Shown here in pieces: positions 34,726 through 44,226 of a DNA stretch of 64,000 nt. How positions within the stretch are numbered: the first letter of the stretch is position 1; every line of letters starts with the position of its first letter. Source of the stretch: G965205525 sp965205525 (GTDB lineage Bacteria > Pseudomonadota > Gammaproteobacteria > JABABF01). The position numbers were made by a program, and so were the translations under genes. The notes under the pieces were generated by a model, which saw only the letters and a program-made list of their open reading frames with translations, had not been told where the DNA came from and searched no databases. Where the stretch lies: the NCBI GenBank assembly GCA_965205525.1, contig OZ242171.1, positions 1,488,001-1,552,000 of the forward strand, in the 5' to 3' direction.

Positions 34726-35739
34726 CTACATCGCCCGCGGATCAAAGTTCACATAGAACTGGGTGTACCACTTGCGGAACTTCGCAATCGGCCCGTCTCC
34801 GTCGCACAGGATGGGAAGAGGACGATAGATCTTGTGCTCCCAGACAATCTTATCCTCCTCCAGCTGCCGGCAGATGTCCCGGATGATGGCCTTGCCGACA
34901 CCGCTATTGGTGTCGTTATTCTTCTGAATGAATGCAAAGCGCACCTCCACCGAGTAGCGGTCAATGGGAGATGTAAGACCCATTAGAAAGGTCTCGCAGA
35001 TGCCAGTGAAGCGTGTGTTGCCCTGGCCGGGACCGTTGGAGTAGGTGCGAATTCCGCCATCCACCGAGCCTCGGGGGGTTTCCATTTTGGCCTCCTGCAT
35101 GCCTTGGGCCGTATGACCTTCATAGTTGATAGTCCACTTGGGCATGGTGGCCGTGCGGTGCACATAGCGGAAATGGGCCGGGTCAGCGGCGTTTTCCGCC
35201 ATCTCCTGCATGTGGGTCTGAATCACCCAGTGAAAGCGCTGCAGTTCGCCCCACTCGCTGCTGTTGGCCTCTTCAAATTCCAGTATTTCCCACGCAGGAG
35301 GGGCATCCTCCGGGTGGTACCACACACTGATGGCCTGGTTCATCTCCCGCACGGGCCAGGACTTGAGACACTGCTTGCCCTCCACCTTGGGGGGCACACG
35401 AGAAGCGTAGGGAATTTCTACGCACTCGCCCTTGCTGTTGAAGCGCCAGGCGTGGAAAGGACAGACGATGGTTTCGCCCTCAATGCGCCCGCCGATGCCG
35501 GTCTCCTCGTGTATGCCATGCCCCAGGTGCGCACCCAGATGCGGACAGTAGGCATCCAGCACCACCGCCTTGCCGCTCTCGGTGCGAAACAGCACCAAGT
35601 CTTTGCCGAAATAGCGCAGCGGCTTGGATTCGCCGACTTTCAGCTCGTCTGAATAGGCCACACAGAACCAGCCGAAAGGCAGCGGCATGGGATAACGCTC
35701 TATCTGGGTGGGTTTGAAAGGGTTTGTAACTGCGTCCAC
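34726..35739 (-). CDS. Rieske non-heme iron oxygenase, steroid-oxygenase-like
   Basis: 337-residue terminal oxygenase. The Rieske [2Fe-2S] site is C65-x-H67 (CPHLGAHLGHG) and C93-x2-H96 (CPFHAW). The mononuclear iron site is ENAADPAHFRYVH (N183, D186, H189, H194). FGWFCVAYSDEL and IPYASRVPP are like the KshA / cholesterol 7-desaturase group. Such enzymes need a separate reductase, not seen here. Start is a GTG at 35739 with GGAGG at seven bases. A broken copy of its 5' end lies downstream at 34343. Substrate (steroid or other ring) is inference. Confidence 0.82.
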   Translation of the reverse strand: MDAVTNPFKPTQIERYPMPLPFGWFCVAYSDELKVGESKPLRYFGKDLVLFRTESGKAVVLDAYCPHLGAHLGHGIHEETGIGGRIEGETIVCPFHAWRFNSKGECVEIPYASRVPPKVEGKQCLKSWPVREMNQAISVWYHPEDAPPAWEILEFEEANSSEWGELQRFHWVIQTHMQEMAENAADPAHFRYVHRTATMPKWTINYEGHTAQGMQEAKMETPRGSVDGGIRTYSNGPGQGNTRFTGICETFLMGLTSPIDRYSVEVRFAFIQKNNDTNSGVGKAIIRDICRQLEEDKIVWEHKIYRPLPILCDGDGPIAKFRKWYTQFYVNFDPRAM

Positions 35740-35801
35740 GGCATTGCCTCCGGTAGTACCTGTTCACGAAAGGGGGGCACCCCCATTACGAAGTTCTAAT
35801 A

Positions 35802-36194
35802 TTAACCCTTAATGAGCGCCTCTGCAATAGGCAGATTAGCCGCTGGAATATCCAGCCCGGCCAGTTCCCCCGGGAGCACCCAGCGGAGATCCCGAGAGGT
35901 GCCGCCGCCGGGCTCCCCGCTAAAACGCTCCACCCGCCACACCAGAAGTTCCACCGCCCGTTCCGGGTAGCGGTGACGAAGCCGCATCCAGTGGGAAGCC
36001 TGCTCCACCACCAGGCCTGTCTCTTCAAGCAATTCCCGCTCCAATGCCTGCCGAGAGGTCTCCCCGGACTTCAGCTTGCCCCCCGGAAACTCCCACAAGT
36101 TTCCCAGATGAGCATCCGCCGGACGACGGGCCACCAGCGCCCGACCATCCCGAAGCACCACGCCTACGGCGATTTTGAGGTAATCCGTTGTCAT
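35802..36194 (-). CDS. mutT: 8-oxo-dGTP diphosphatase, Nudix family (MutT)
   Basis: 130 residues. Nudix box GGKLKSGETSRQALERELLEETGL (GX5EX7REUXEEXGU) at about 39-61, preceded by WEFPGG as in MutT. Removes oxidised guanine nucleotides from the pool. ATG at 36194. Placed between the Rieske gene and coaE; in E. coli mutT is also near coaE and secA. The yacG and zapD genes, usual next to coaE and mutT, are missing. Confidence 0.92.
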   Translation of the reverse strand: MTTDYLKIAVGVVLRDGRALVARRPADAHLGNLWEFPGGKLKSGETSRQALERELLEETGLVVEQASHWMRLRHRYPERAVELLVWRVERFSGEPGGGTSRDLRWVLPGELAGLDIPAANLPIAEALIKG

Positions 36195-36341
36195 TCTGCA
36201 CGCTTCTCAGTGACCCAGCGCCGAAGCAGGCCCAAGCCGGCACACCGCACCCAGCTTACCGCCCGCACCCCAGCGAATATCTTTTTGCTCATTGCATTAA
36301 GTAAATCGTAAGCCAGCAAATACTGCAAAAAGCACTCAATT

Positions 36342-36357
36342 GGCCAAAAATTTGGCC
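36342..36357. repeat. Perfect 7-bp inverted repeat in the mutT-coaE gap
   Basis: GGCCAAA-AA-TTTGGCC. It lies in the 295-base region between mutT and coaE, which otherwise holds no gene I can support. Could be an operator; no T-tract typical of a terminator. Confidence 0.4.
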
Positions 36358-36489
36358 GCCCAAAACCCTCGCGAACCGGACATTTCGGTCAGGCGAGCAC
36401 CCTTTCCAGCTGTGTTTCCATTCGATCCGGCAGCAGATGCTCCAGCAGGAAGTATTCCCCTGCCAATGTGCCTTGGACGGACAGGCGGC

Positions 36490-37092
36490 TCAGCTGCCGT
36501 CAGCCGCCAGCTGCAGGTATTTCCTGTGCAGCTGCTCTACCTGTGCGGGAAGCTGCTTGGGGTCTTTGCTGTTGTCAATCACATCGTCGGCCTGCTTGAG
36601 GCGCTCGCTGCGCTTTGACTGGGCATTGATGATGTTCTGCACCTGCTGCCGGCTCCCCCCATCCCGCCCCGCAGTGCGGGCGATCTGCAGCTCTTCCGGC
36701 ACATCCACCACCAGGATGCGGTCCGTCAGTTTTCGCTGCGCTGTCTCCAGCAGAAGCGGCGAGACGAGTATGGCGTACTCCCCCTCGGCGGCAGCCAGCT
36801 GCCTTTGCACTTCCTCTTGAATGCGGGGGTGGGTGATGGCCTCCAGCCGCTGCCGCTCCCGAGGGTCTGCAAATACCCGCCGACGCATCGCCGCCCGGTC
36901 CAGGCTGCCGTCCGGCAGCAGTGCCTGGGGACCGAAAAACTGCGCTATTTCATGCAGTGCCGGGCTGCCGGGCTGCACCACGATGCGGGCGGCCTGATCG
37001 GCATCCACCACCGGCACCCCGAGCTCGGCAAAGAGATCAGCCACGGTGCTCTTGCCGCTGCCGATGCCGCCGGTAAGGCCTACTGCATACAT
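36490..37092 (-). CDS. coaE: Dephospho-CoA kinase
   Basis: Final step of coenzyme A synthesis: phosphorylation of the 3' hydroxyl of dephospho-CoA. 200 residues with P-loop LTGGIGSGKSTVADLF at 6-21, DADQAAR, and HPRIQEEV. The ATG at 37092 (MYAVGLTGG) fits the family; the much longer frame upstream lies in pilD. Start is two bases after the pilD stop, so probably cotranscribed. Confidence 0.95.
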   Translation of the reverse strand: MYAVGLTGGIGSGKSTVADLFAELGVPVVDADQAARIVVQPGSPALHEIAQFFGPQALLPDGSLDRAAMRRRVFADPRERQRLEAITHPRIQEEVQRQLAAAEGEYAILVSPLLLETAQRKLTDRILVVDVPEELQIARTAGRDGGSRQQVQNIINAQSKRSERLKQADDVIDNSKDPKQLPAQVEQLHRKYLQLAADGS

Positions 37093-37094
37093 AT

Positions 37095-37835
37095 TCAGCA
37101 GGCGAGAAAGAGCGGGGTGAATGCGCAGATTTCCCGCCCCCAGAGAAGCATGAGCACGCCGGCCAAGGCTAGGTAGGGGCCAAAGGGCATCGGCTCCCGA
37201 CGCTTGCGCCGTCTTGCCAGGATCATCGTGCCGCCGACCAGTACGCCCCCCAGACTCGCGATCAGAATGATGGCCGGCAGGAACTGCCAGCCGAGCCAGG
37301 CGCCGAGGGCGGCCAGCAGTTTGCAGTCCCCATAGCCCATGCCCTCCCTGCCGGTGACGAGCAGAAACAGGCGGGCACAGAGCCACAGCGTCAGGTAGCC
37401 CGCCGCCGCGCCCCAGATAGCGGATGCGAGGGGTGCAAAGAGGGCCGTCGTGTTGATGAGCAGACCCGCCCACAGGAGCCCGAGGCTCAGCACATCCGGA
37501 AGCAGCTGGCGCTCCCAGTCTATAAAACTCATCGCCAGGAGCAGCCAGCAGAACAGCATTGCCGCCAGCAGGGGGAGGCCGACGCCGAGGCACAGAGCGC
37601 AGAGGCCGAACAGAAGGGCAGAGAGGAGAGCGGACAGGAGGTCGCGATGGGGAATGCGGGCGACGGGAAACGCCGACTGCTCCGGCAGCCCTTCCTCCTT
37701 CCAAGCACGCTCCATGGCCAGGGGCAGACGGCGGATAAGAATGCCGAGGGGATAGCTGAGCAAGAGGCCCAGCAAGGCGGCGATAAGAGCCTGCAGGAAC
37801 GGGCTGCTCAGCCCGAAAATTTCACCAGTCGGCAC
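37095..37835 (-). CDS. pilD: Type IV prepilin leader peptidase PilD, without zinc motif
   Basis: 246-residue polytopic membrane aspartyl protease that cleaves prepilin leaders and methylates the new N-terminus. Catalytic aspartates are D106 (SFIDWERQLLPD) and D170 (GMGYGDCKLL); PFGPYLALAG is near the end. PilD proteins are usually about 290 residues, with a cytoplasmic loop holding two CxxC pairs between the first and second helices. Here that loop is reduced to MERAWKEEGLPEQSAFPVAR with no cysteine. Start is a GTG at 37835. pilB and pilC, its normal neighbours, are not in the window. Its substrates include the pilins at 20.9-24.2 kb. Confidence 0.9.
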   Translation of the reverse strand: MPTGEIFGLSSPFLQALIAALLGLLLSYPLGILIRRLPLAMERAWKEEGLPEQSAFPVARIPHRDLLSALLSALLFGLCALCLGVGLPLLAAMLFCWLLLAMSFIDWERQLLPDVLSLGLLWAGLLINTTALFAPLASAIWGAAAGYLTLWLCARLFLLVTGREGMGYGDCKLLAALGAWLGWQFLPAIILIASLGGVLVGGTMILARRRKRREPMPFGPYLALAGVLMLLWGREICAFTPLFLAC

Positions 37836-38025
37836 AGCGGCGGCTCCAGATTTCTGTGGGCAGCGGACACTCGGCAGGTCGGTGAAAGGGTCGGCAGGAG
37901 CACCTCAAGCGCGATCTCTGATGGCAGGTATGCACGCATTTATCCATCGGCCCGCTGGCTGTAAAGGCCCTCAGTTTATCGCAGCCGGACGGCGCACAGG
38001 CAGATGGAATCCCCAGTCAGTGCGC

Positions 38026-39231
38026 TCAGCTGCGGTAGTCGGCGTTGATGCGGACATATTCCTCGGAGAGGTCGGTGCTCCATATAGTCGCCTCCTCTGT
38101 CCCGGCACCGAGCCGGATATGAATGCTGCATTCTGCTCCCTGCATGGCGGTCTGCCCCTGCTCTTCCCGGTAGTCATCGGCGCGGGCGCCGTTGCGCACG
38201 ATGCATACATCCCCTATATAAATTTCCGTCTGCCGCCAGTCCAAATCTTCCACCGGGGCACAGCCCGCCGCCGCTAAAATCCGCCCCCAGTTGGGGTCGC
38301 CGGCATAGACGGCGGTCTTGACCAGCAGCGACTCCGCCACGCTTCGGGCAATCGCCCGGCAGGCCGTCTCGCTGCCCGCCCCCGTCACCCGCACCGTCAG
38401 CAGGCGGGTGGCTCCCTCCCCGTCCCGCACGATCTGCAGCGCCAAGTCCCGGCACAGCGAAAGCACCGCTGCCGACAGGATTCCCGCTTCCTTTGAGCCC
38501 TTCTCCACCTGCACGGCGGCAGCGCCGGTGGCCGCAAGCAGGCAGGCATCATTGGTGGAGGTATCCCCATCCACGGTGATGCAGTTAAAGCTGCCCGCCA
38601 CAGCTGTGTTCAGCATCTCCGCCAAGAGATCGGGAGAGACGGCGGCATCGGTGGCGACAAAAGCCAGCATGGTGGCCATGTCGGGGCGGATCATTCCGGC
38701 ACCCTTGGCAAAGCCGCTCAGGGTGACCGGCACGCCGCCAATCTGCAGGGTGTGAAAAGCAGTCTTCGGGCGGGTATCGGTGGTCATGACGGCCCGGGCC
38801 GCCGCCTGCCAGCCCTTTTCCTCCAAGGGATCCAGCGCAGAGGGCAGGGCTGCCAGCAGGCGCTCCATCGGCAGCCTTTCACCGATTACGCCGGTGGAAA
38901 AGGGCAGCACCCTCTCTGCCGATACCCCTGTGGCCTCCGCCAAGGCCTGGCAGCAGCGGTATGCGTCCTCCAGGCCTTGCTCGCCCAGGCCTGCATTGGC
39001 ATTGCCGCTGTTGAAGAGCAGGTAGCGGGGGGATGTATTCAAAGACAGGTGGCGGCGGGCCACCTGCACCGGCGCCGCCGCCCAGGCGTTGCGGGTGAAC
39101 ACCGCGGCCGCTGCAGAGCCCGGGGCGAGCTCCACCACCGCCACATCCTCCCGGTCCGGGTAGCGTATTCCGGCGGCGGCGGTGCCGAGCCGGATACCGC
39201 GTACCGGGGGAACACCCTGCTCAGCGGCCAT
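38026..39231 (-). CDS. argJ: Bifunctional glutamate N-acetyltransferase / N-acetylglutamate synthase ArgJ
   Basis: 401 residues. Transfers the acetyl group from N-acetylornithine to glutamate in the cyclic arginine pathway. The nucleophilic threonine at the autocleavage site is in KGAGMIRPDMATMLAF; further motifs are STGVIGERLP, TVDGDTSTND and GDPNWGRILAA. ATG at 39231 overlaps the end of secA by 11 bases. secA-argJ linkage is seen in pseudomonads. Confidence 0.95.
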   Translation of the reverse strand: MAAEQGVPPVRGIRLGTAAAGIRYPDREDVAVVELAPGSAAAAVFTRNAWAAAPVQVARRHLSLNTSPRYLLFNSGNANAGLGEQGLEDAYRCCQALAEATGVSAERVLPFSTGVIGERLPMERLLAALPSALDPLEEKGWQAAARAVMTTDTRPKTAFHTLQIGGVPVTLSGFAKGAGMIRPDMATMLAFVATDAAVSPDLLAEMLNTAVAGSFNCITVDGDTSTNDACLLAATGAAAVQVEKGSKEAGILSAAVLSLCRDLALQIVRDGEGATRLLTVRVTGAGSETACRAIARSVAESLLVKTAVYAGDPNWGRILAAAGCAPVEDLDWRQTEIYIGDVCIVRNGARADDYREEQGQTAMQGAECSIHIRLGAGTEEATIWSTDLSEEYVRINADYRS

Positions 39232-41938
39232 GGCAGTGCTTGTACTTGCGCCCGGAGCCGCAGGAACAGGGCTGGTTACGCCCTACCTTGGCAGCGCCCC
39301 CCGCCCCCTGCTGGCGAGGGGAGGAAACAGCTTTCCGCCCGGCTGGCTTCCCCGCCCCGGCGGGTGCCGATGAGCCGCCCCCTGCCACCCGAGCCCCTGC
39401 TTCTTCCCGATGCATCTCCAGCCGCCGGTCCCGCTCCCGCCGGCTCTCCTCCGCCTGACGAATCTCATCTGCCTGGCGCACCTCAATATGCATAAGAAAG
39501 CGCACCGCTTCGCGCTTGATGTTCTGCAGCATCTCCTGGAACAGCACAAATGCTTCGCGCTTGTACTCCTGCTTGGGATTGCGCTGGGCGTAGGCGCGCA
39601 GGTGAATGCCCTGGCGCATGTGGCCCATGGCCGACAGGTGCTGCTTCCAGAAGGTGTCTAAGACTTGCAGCACCACGTATTTCTCAAGACGCGATGCCTC
39701 CTCCCCCAGCACCTCCACTTTTGCGCTCCAGGCTGTCTCAAGGGTCTCGCCGAGCCGCCGCCTCAGCGACTCTTCGTACAGGCTTTCATCCTCCTCCAGC
39801 CATTTCGCCACCGGCACTTCCAGACCCAGCTCGGCCCGCAGGGCGCTCTCCAGGCCCGGCACCTCCCATTCCTCGTGCAGGCTCTCGGGGCGCACGTAGA
39901 GCCGCAGCAGATCGTCTAAGACCTCGGTGCGCATCGCCGCCAAGGCCTCCCCCAGACTCTCGGTCTGCAGAATTTCAATGCGCTGCCCATAGACCACCTT
40001 GCGCTGCACATCGGCGATGTCATCGTATTCCAGGAGCTGCTTGCGGATTTCAAAGTTGCGAGATTCCACGCGGCGCTGAGCTTTCTCAATGGCGCGGGTC
40101 ACCATGCGGTGCTCTATGGCATCACCGCGCTCAAGGCCGAGGTTCTGCATGAATTGCTTGACCCGGTCGCTGAGAAAGATGCGCATCAGGTCGTCCTCCA
40201 TGGACAGGTAAAAGCGGGACAGGCCGGGGTCTCCCTGTCGGCCGGAGCGCCCTCGCAGCTGGTTGTCTATGCGGCGGGACTCGTGACGCTCGGTGCCGAG
40301 CACCTGCAGACCGCCTGCATCCACCACCTGCTTGTGGCGCATCTGCCAGGCGGTGCGCAGGGGCTCCTCCGCCGCTGCATCCGGCAGGTCGGCGGCGGTA
40401 ATTTCCGCCTCCACATTGCCGCCGAGAACAATGTCCGTGCCGCGACCGGCCATGTTGGTGGCGATAGTCACCGCGCCCGGTCGGCCGGCCTGAGTGATGA
40501 TTTCTGCCTCCCGCTGATGCTGCTTGGCGTTGAGCACCTGGTGAGGTATGTCTGAGCGGCGCAGCAGCTCGGAGATAATCTCCGATGATTCGATGGAGGC
40601 GGTGCCCACCAGCACCGGCGCCTCGCGCTCCCGGTACTCGCGGATGTCCTGCACCAGCGCATCAAATTTCTCTTCCCGGCTGAGATAGACCAAATCGTTC
40701 AAGTCCTTGCGATGCACCGGCTGGTTGGTGGGGATGACCACCACGTCCAAGCCGTAGATCTGATTAAACTCGGCCGCCTCGGTGTCGGCGGTGCCGGTCA
40801 TGCCCGCCAGCTTTTCATACAGGCGGAAAAAATTCTGAAAAGTGGTGGAGGCCAAAGTCTGGCTCTCGCTCTGAATGGGCAGGTTCTCCTTCGCCTCCAG
40901 CGCCTGATGCAGGCCCTCCGACAGGCGACGTCCCTGCATGGTGCGCCCGGTGTGCTCGTCAATCAGCACAATCTCCTTTTCCCGGATGATGTACTCCACA
41001 TCCCGCTGGTAGAGCACATGCGCGCGCAGCGCAGAGTGCACATGGTGCAGAAGACCCAGGTTGACCGGCGAATACAGGCTGTCGCCGGCCGGCAGAAGGC
41101 CGACCTTTATCAGCTGCTGCTCAATGTGCGCATGGCCCTCCTCCGTCAGTTCCACCTGGCGCTGCTTTTCATCTATGCTGTAGTTCTCTGGGATGTCCCC
41201 GGGGGAGGCAAGCAGCCCGGGGACCAGCCGGTTAATACGCCGGTACAGTTCCGAGCTGTCTTCGGCGGCGCCGGAGATGATCAGCGGGGTGCGCGCCTCG
41301 TCAATCAGAATTGAATCCACCTCATCCACGATGGCGTAGTGCAGGTCGCGCTGCACCCGGTCCTCAAGGCTGAACGTCATGTTGTCGCGCAGATAGTCAA
41401 AGCCAAATTCGTTGTTGGTGCCGTAGGTGATATCGGCGGCATAGGCGGCGCGGCGCGCCTCCTGGTCCTGCCCGGGCAGCACCGTGCCGACCTCCATGCC
41501 GAGAAAGCGATACACCGGCTCCATCCAGTCTGCATCCCGTTGTGCCAGGTAATCGTTAACCGTTATCAGGTGCACACCCTGACCGCTGAGGGCATTGAGA
41601 TAAATGGGCAGGGTGGCGGCCAGGGTTTTCCCCTCGCCGGTCGCCATCTCGGCAATATTGCCCTCGTGCAGTGCCATCCCGCCGATAAGCTGCACATCAA
41701 AGGGGCGCATGCCGACGGTGCGGCGGGCGGCCTCCCGCACGACAGCGAAGCCCTCGGGCAGCAGTGCATCTACCTCCTCTCCCGCCGCCAGGCGCGAGCG
41801 AAATTCAGCGGTTTTTGCCCTCAGTTCGGCATCGGATAAAGCTTGCAGAGCGGGCTCCATCCCGTTGATGCGGGCCACAGCGCGCCGATGGCGGCGCAGG
41901 GTGCGCTCGTTGCGACTGCCGAAAAAACGCCGGAGCAT
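39221..41938 (-). CDS. secA: Preprotein translocase ATPase SecA
   Basis: 905-residue motor of the Sec pathway. Starts MLRRFFGSRNERTLRRHRRA. Walker A is MATGEGKTLAATLP, DEAD-like segment VDEVDSILIDEARTPLIIS, GRGTDIVLGG and the helicase motif GRSGRQGDPG. The C-terminal SecB-binding zinc finger is CSCGSGRKYKHCHG. Linker between is Gly/Ala-rich. Works with SecG, also in this window, to export the precursor peptides and envelope proteins. Confidence 0.97.
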   Translation of the reverse strand: MLRRFFGSRNERTLRRHRRAVARINGMEPALQALSDAELRAKTAEFRSRLAAGEEVDALLPEGFAVVREAARRTVGMRPFDVQLIGGMALHEGNIAEMATGEGKTLAATLPIYLNALSGQGVHLITVNDYLAQRDADWMEPVYRFLGMEVGTVLPGQDQEARRAAYAADITYGTNNEFGFDYLRDNMTFSLEDRVQRDLHYAIVDEVDSILIDEARTPLIISGAAEDSSELYRRINRLVPGLLASPGDIPENYSIDEKQRQVELTEEGHAHIEQQLIKVGLLPAGDSLYSPVNLGLLHHVHSALRAHVLYQRDVEYIIREKEIVLIDEHTGRTMQGRRLSEGLHQALEAKENLPIQSESQTLASTTFQNFFRLYEKLAGMTGTADTEAAEFNQIYGLDVVVIPTNQPVHRKDLNDLVYLSREEKFDALVQDIREYREREAPVLVGTASIESSEIISELLRRSDIPHQVLNAKQHQREAEIITQAGRPGAVTIATNMAGRGTDIVLGGNVEAEITAADLPDAAAEEPLRTAWQMRHKQVVDAGGLQVLGTERHESRRIDNQLRGRSGRQGDPGLSRFYLSMEDDLMRIFLSDRVKQFMQNLGLERGDAIEHRMVTRAIEKAQRRVESRNFEIRKQLLEYDDIADVQRKVVYGQRIEILQTESLGEALAAMRTEVLDDLLRLYVRPESLHEEWEVPGLESALRAELGLEVPVAKWLEEDESLYEESLRRRLGETLETAWSAKVEVLGEEASRLEKYVVLQVLDTFWKQHLSAMGHMRQGIHLRAYAQRNPKQEYKREAFVLFQEMLQNIKREAVRFLMHIEVRQADEIRQAEESRRERDRRLEMHREEAGARVAGGGSSAPAGAGKPAGRKAVSSPRQQGAGGAAKVGRNQPCSCGSGRKYKHCHGR

Positions 41939-42017
41939 GACCGATGCCCTCAGGCTGACCCCTGTCCCTTAGTATTCTCCCAGTCGCAGCCGCCGCCGCC
42001 GCATAAGCGCATGTGAT

Positions 42018-42938
42018 TCAGCTGCTGTAGGTTGCGGCTGCAGAATGGTTGTAGTGGATGGGAACATCCTGCGGGTTGTCAAAAGTAACCTTCTCCCAGG
42101 CATCCTTCTGGCTGATCAGCGCACGCAGGAGGGCGTTGTTCAGCTTGTGGCCGGATTTATGCGCGCTGAACCCGCCGATCAGACCGCCGCCGAGAAGGTA
42201 CAGATCGCCGATGGCATCCAAGATTTTGTGCTTTACAAATTCGTCGCTGGCGCGCAGGCCCTCGGGATTGCGGATGAGGCCTTCATCCACCACCACCGCA
42301 TTGTCCAAGCTGCCCCCCTGCGCCAGACCCTGGGAGCGCAGGTACTCAATGTCGGGGCCGAAGCCAAAAGTGCGGGACCGGCACACACTGTGCACAAAGG
42401 AAGTGGTGGAAAAATCCACCCGGGCTTCCAGCTTGGAATCAAAGGGGAACTTATCACCAAAATCTATGGAAAAACGGATATGAAAGCCGTCATAGGGGAA
42501 GAAAGCCGCTTTCTTGTCACCATCGGAGACCGCCACCTCCTTGCGGATGCGGATGTACTGCTTCGGCGCATCCTGCTGGCGCAGACCGGCAGATGCCAGG
42601 AGAGTGACAAAAGAGGCGGCACTGCCGTCCATGATCGGCACCTCCACGTTATCCACATCTATGCGGGCGTTATCTACGCCAAAGCCCGCAAAGGCCGCTA
42701 GCAGGTGCTCCACCGTGGATACCTCGAAGCCACCCCTTTTCAAGGTGGTGCAGAGCTGGGTGCTGCTGACATAAGAGGCCCGGGCGGGTATGTCCACCGG
42801 CGGATCCACATCTATGCGACGGAAGACAATGCCGGTGTCCGGGGGCGCGGGGTGCAGGGTCATGCGCATCTTCTTATCTTTGTGCAGCCCTCGTCCTTCC
42901 ACTCCGATCGGGTAGTTCAGCGTAGTCTGATAAATCAT
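42018..42938 (-). CDS. lpxC: UDP-3-O-acyl-N-acetylglucosamine deacetylase LpxC
   Basis: Committed, zinc-dependent step of lipid A synthesis. 306 residues. Zinc ligands: His in STVEHLLAA, and His/Asp in KHKILDAIGDL; catalytic His in AHKSGHKLNN. ATG at 42938. It sits downstream of ftsZ at the usual end of the dcw cluster. Shows that the host makes lipopolysaccharide. Confidence 0.97.
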   Translation of the reverse strand: MIYQTTLNYPIGVEGRGLHKDKKMRMTLHPAPPDTGIVFRRIDVDPPVDIPARASYVSSTQLCTTLKRGGFEVSTVEHLLAAFAGFGVDNARIDVDNVEVPIMDGSAASFVTLLASAGLRQQDAPKQYIRIRKEVAVSDGDKKAAFFPYDGFHIRFSIDFGDKFPFDSKLEARVDFSTTSFVHSVCRSRTFGFGPDIEYLRSQGLAQGGSLDNAVVVDEGLIRNPEGLRASDEFVKHKILDAIGDLYLLGGGLIGGFSAHKSGHKLNNALLRALISQKDAWEKVTFDNPQDVPIHYNHSAAATYSS

Positions 42939-43091
42939 GTTTCCTTCTCTTGCAGCACTCTGTCTTCTATATTCCAGCTTTCCTTTTTGCCAATCCTAGC
43001 AGAAAAGCAGCGGTTCGGAGAAAACAGCGCTTGCCTGTCTTGCCGATTTTCATAATTTGACCGCAAAAGCCGCTGCCTGTCCCCCGGCACT

Positions 43092-44186
43092 TCAGTCCGC
43101 CTGCCGGCGCAGGAAAGTCGGCGTATCAAGGTCCTCGTATTCAGAATCGCGCGGCAGCGGCTTTGCGGATGGCTGCCGAGCGGCGGCCTGGTCGTCTTCG
43201 CTGGCGGCGGCGATGGTCAGCTGTCGGGGGACCGGACGGCTGAGACCCGCTGCCACCACGGTCACCCGCACCTCGTCATCCTCCATGCTGTCGTCAATCA
43301 CGAGGCCGCAGATGACTTTGGCATCCTGGGAAGCGATCTCGGCCACGCGATCCTGAATGGTGCCGTACTTGCCCACTTCAAAGCCGCTGCCGACTGTGAT
43401 ATTGGTCAGCACTCCCCGGGCCTGCCCCAGGCCTTCGTTGTCCAGGAGCGGACTGTGAATGGCGGCATCCACGGCGGCATCGGCACTCCCCGCCCCCGTA
43501 GCAAAGCCGGAGCCCATGATCGTGGTGCCGGCAGATTCCATGGTCGCCCGCACATCGGCGAAATCCACATTGATATAGCCTTTGACCGTGACCAGTTCGG
43601 CAATGCCGCGCACCGCGCCGTACAGCACTTCGTTGGCCTGGGCAAAGGCATCCCGGATTGAGAGACCATCGCCGGCCAGCTGCCGCAGCCGCTCGTTGGC
43701 GATGACGATGAGGGAATCGACATGCTCGCCTAAAGCCACAATGCCCTGGTCTGCCGCCTTTTGCCGGCCCTGCCCCTCAAATTCAAAGGGGCGGGTGATC
43801 ACCGCCACCGAGAGAATCCCCAGCTCCCTGGCCACCTCGGCCACCACCGGTGCACCGCCGGTGCCGGTGCCGCCCCCCATGCCGGCCGCGATGAACACCA
43901 TGTGCGCATCCTTCAGCTCCTCCAGGATCTGCTCGCGGCTTTCCAAGGTGGCCTCTCGCCCCCGCTCCGGGTCGGCGCCGGCACCGAGCCCGCTGGTGAT
44001 GTTTTCGCCCAGCTGCAGGGTTCTGGCTCGGGATTTTTCCAGCACCTGCAGGTCGGTGTTTGCACACACGAACTCCACGCCTTTAACGCCTTGTTCAAGC
44101 ATATAGTCAACGGCGTTACAGCCGCCGCCGCCGATGCCGAACACCTTGATGAGTGCAGGACTGCTGCTATCTTCTAATTCAAACAT
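43092..44186 (-). CDS. ftsZ: Cell division protein FtsZ
   Basis: GTP-dependent tubulin homologue forming the Z-ring. 364 residues, slightly short for the family because the disordered linker after about residue 315 is brief. Seen: FGIGGGGCNAVDYM, the tubulin signature GGGTGTGGAPVVAE, and the C-terminal binding peptide LDTPTFLRRQAD for FtsA and ZipA. ATG at 44186, 40 bases after the ftsA stop. Confidence 0.97.
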   Translation of the reverse strand: MFELEDSSSPALIKVFGIGGGGCNAVDYMLEQGVKGVEFVCANTDLQVLEKSRARTLQLGENITSGLGAGADPERGREATLESREQILEELKDAHMVFIAAGMGGGTGTGGAPVVAEVARELGILSVAVITRPFEFEGQGRQKAADQGIVALGEHVDSLIVIANERLRQLAGDGLSIRDAFAQANEVLYGAVRGIAELVTVKGYINVDFADVRATMESAGTTIMGSGFATGAGSADAAVDAAIHSPLLDNEGLGQARGVLTNITVGSGFEVGKYGTIQDRVAEIASQDAKVICGLVIDDSMEDDEVRVTVVAAGLSRPVPRQLTIAAASEDDQAAARQPSAKPLPRDSEYEDLDTPTFLRRQAD

Positions 44187-44226
44187 TGTTCTTTACCTCG
44201 CTTGTACACAGGCGGCCGAGGCCGCT

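Noticed and set aside
32294..35739. Island considered as an insertion sequence or integron
   Set aside because: No transposase, integrase or terminal inverted repeats were seen; only a partial gene duplication.
36340..36618. 92-residue plus-strand ORF overlapping the coaE 3' end
   Set aside because: Mostly antisense to coaE with no motif or ribosome-binding site.
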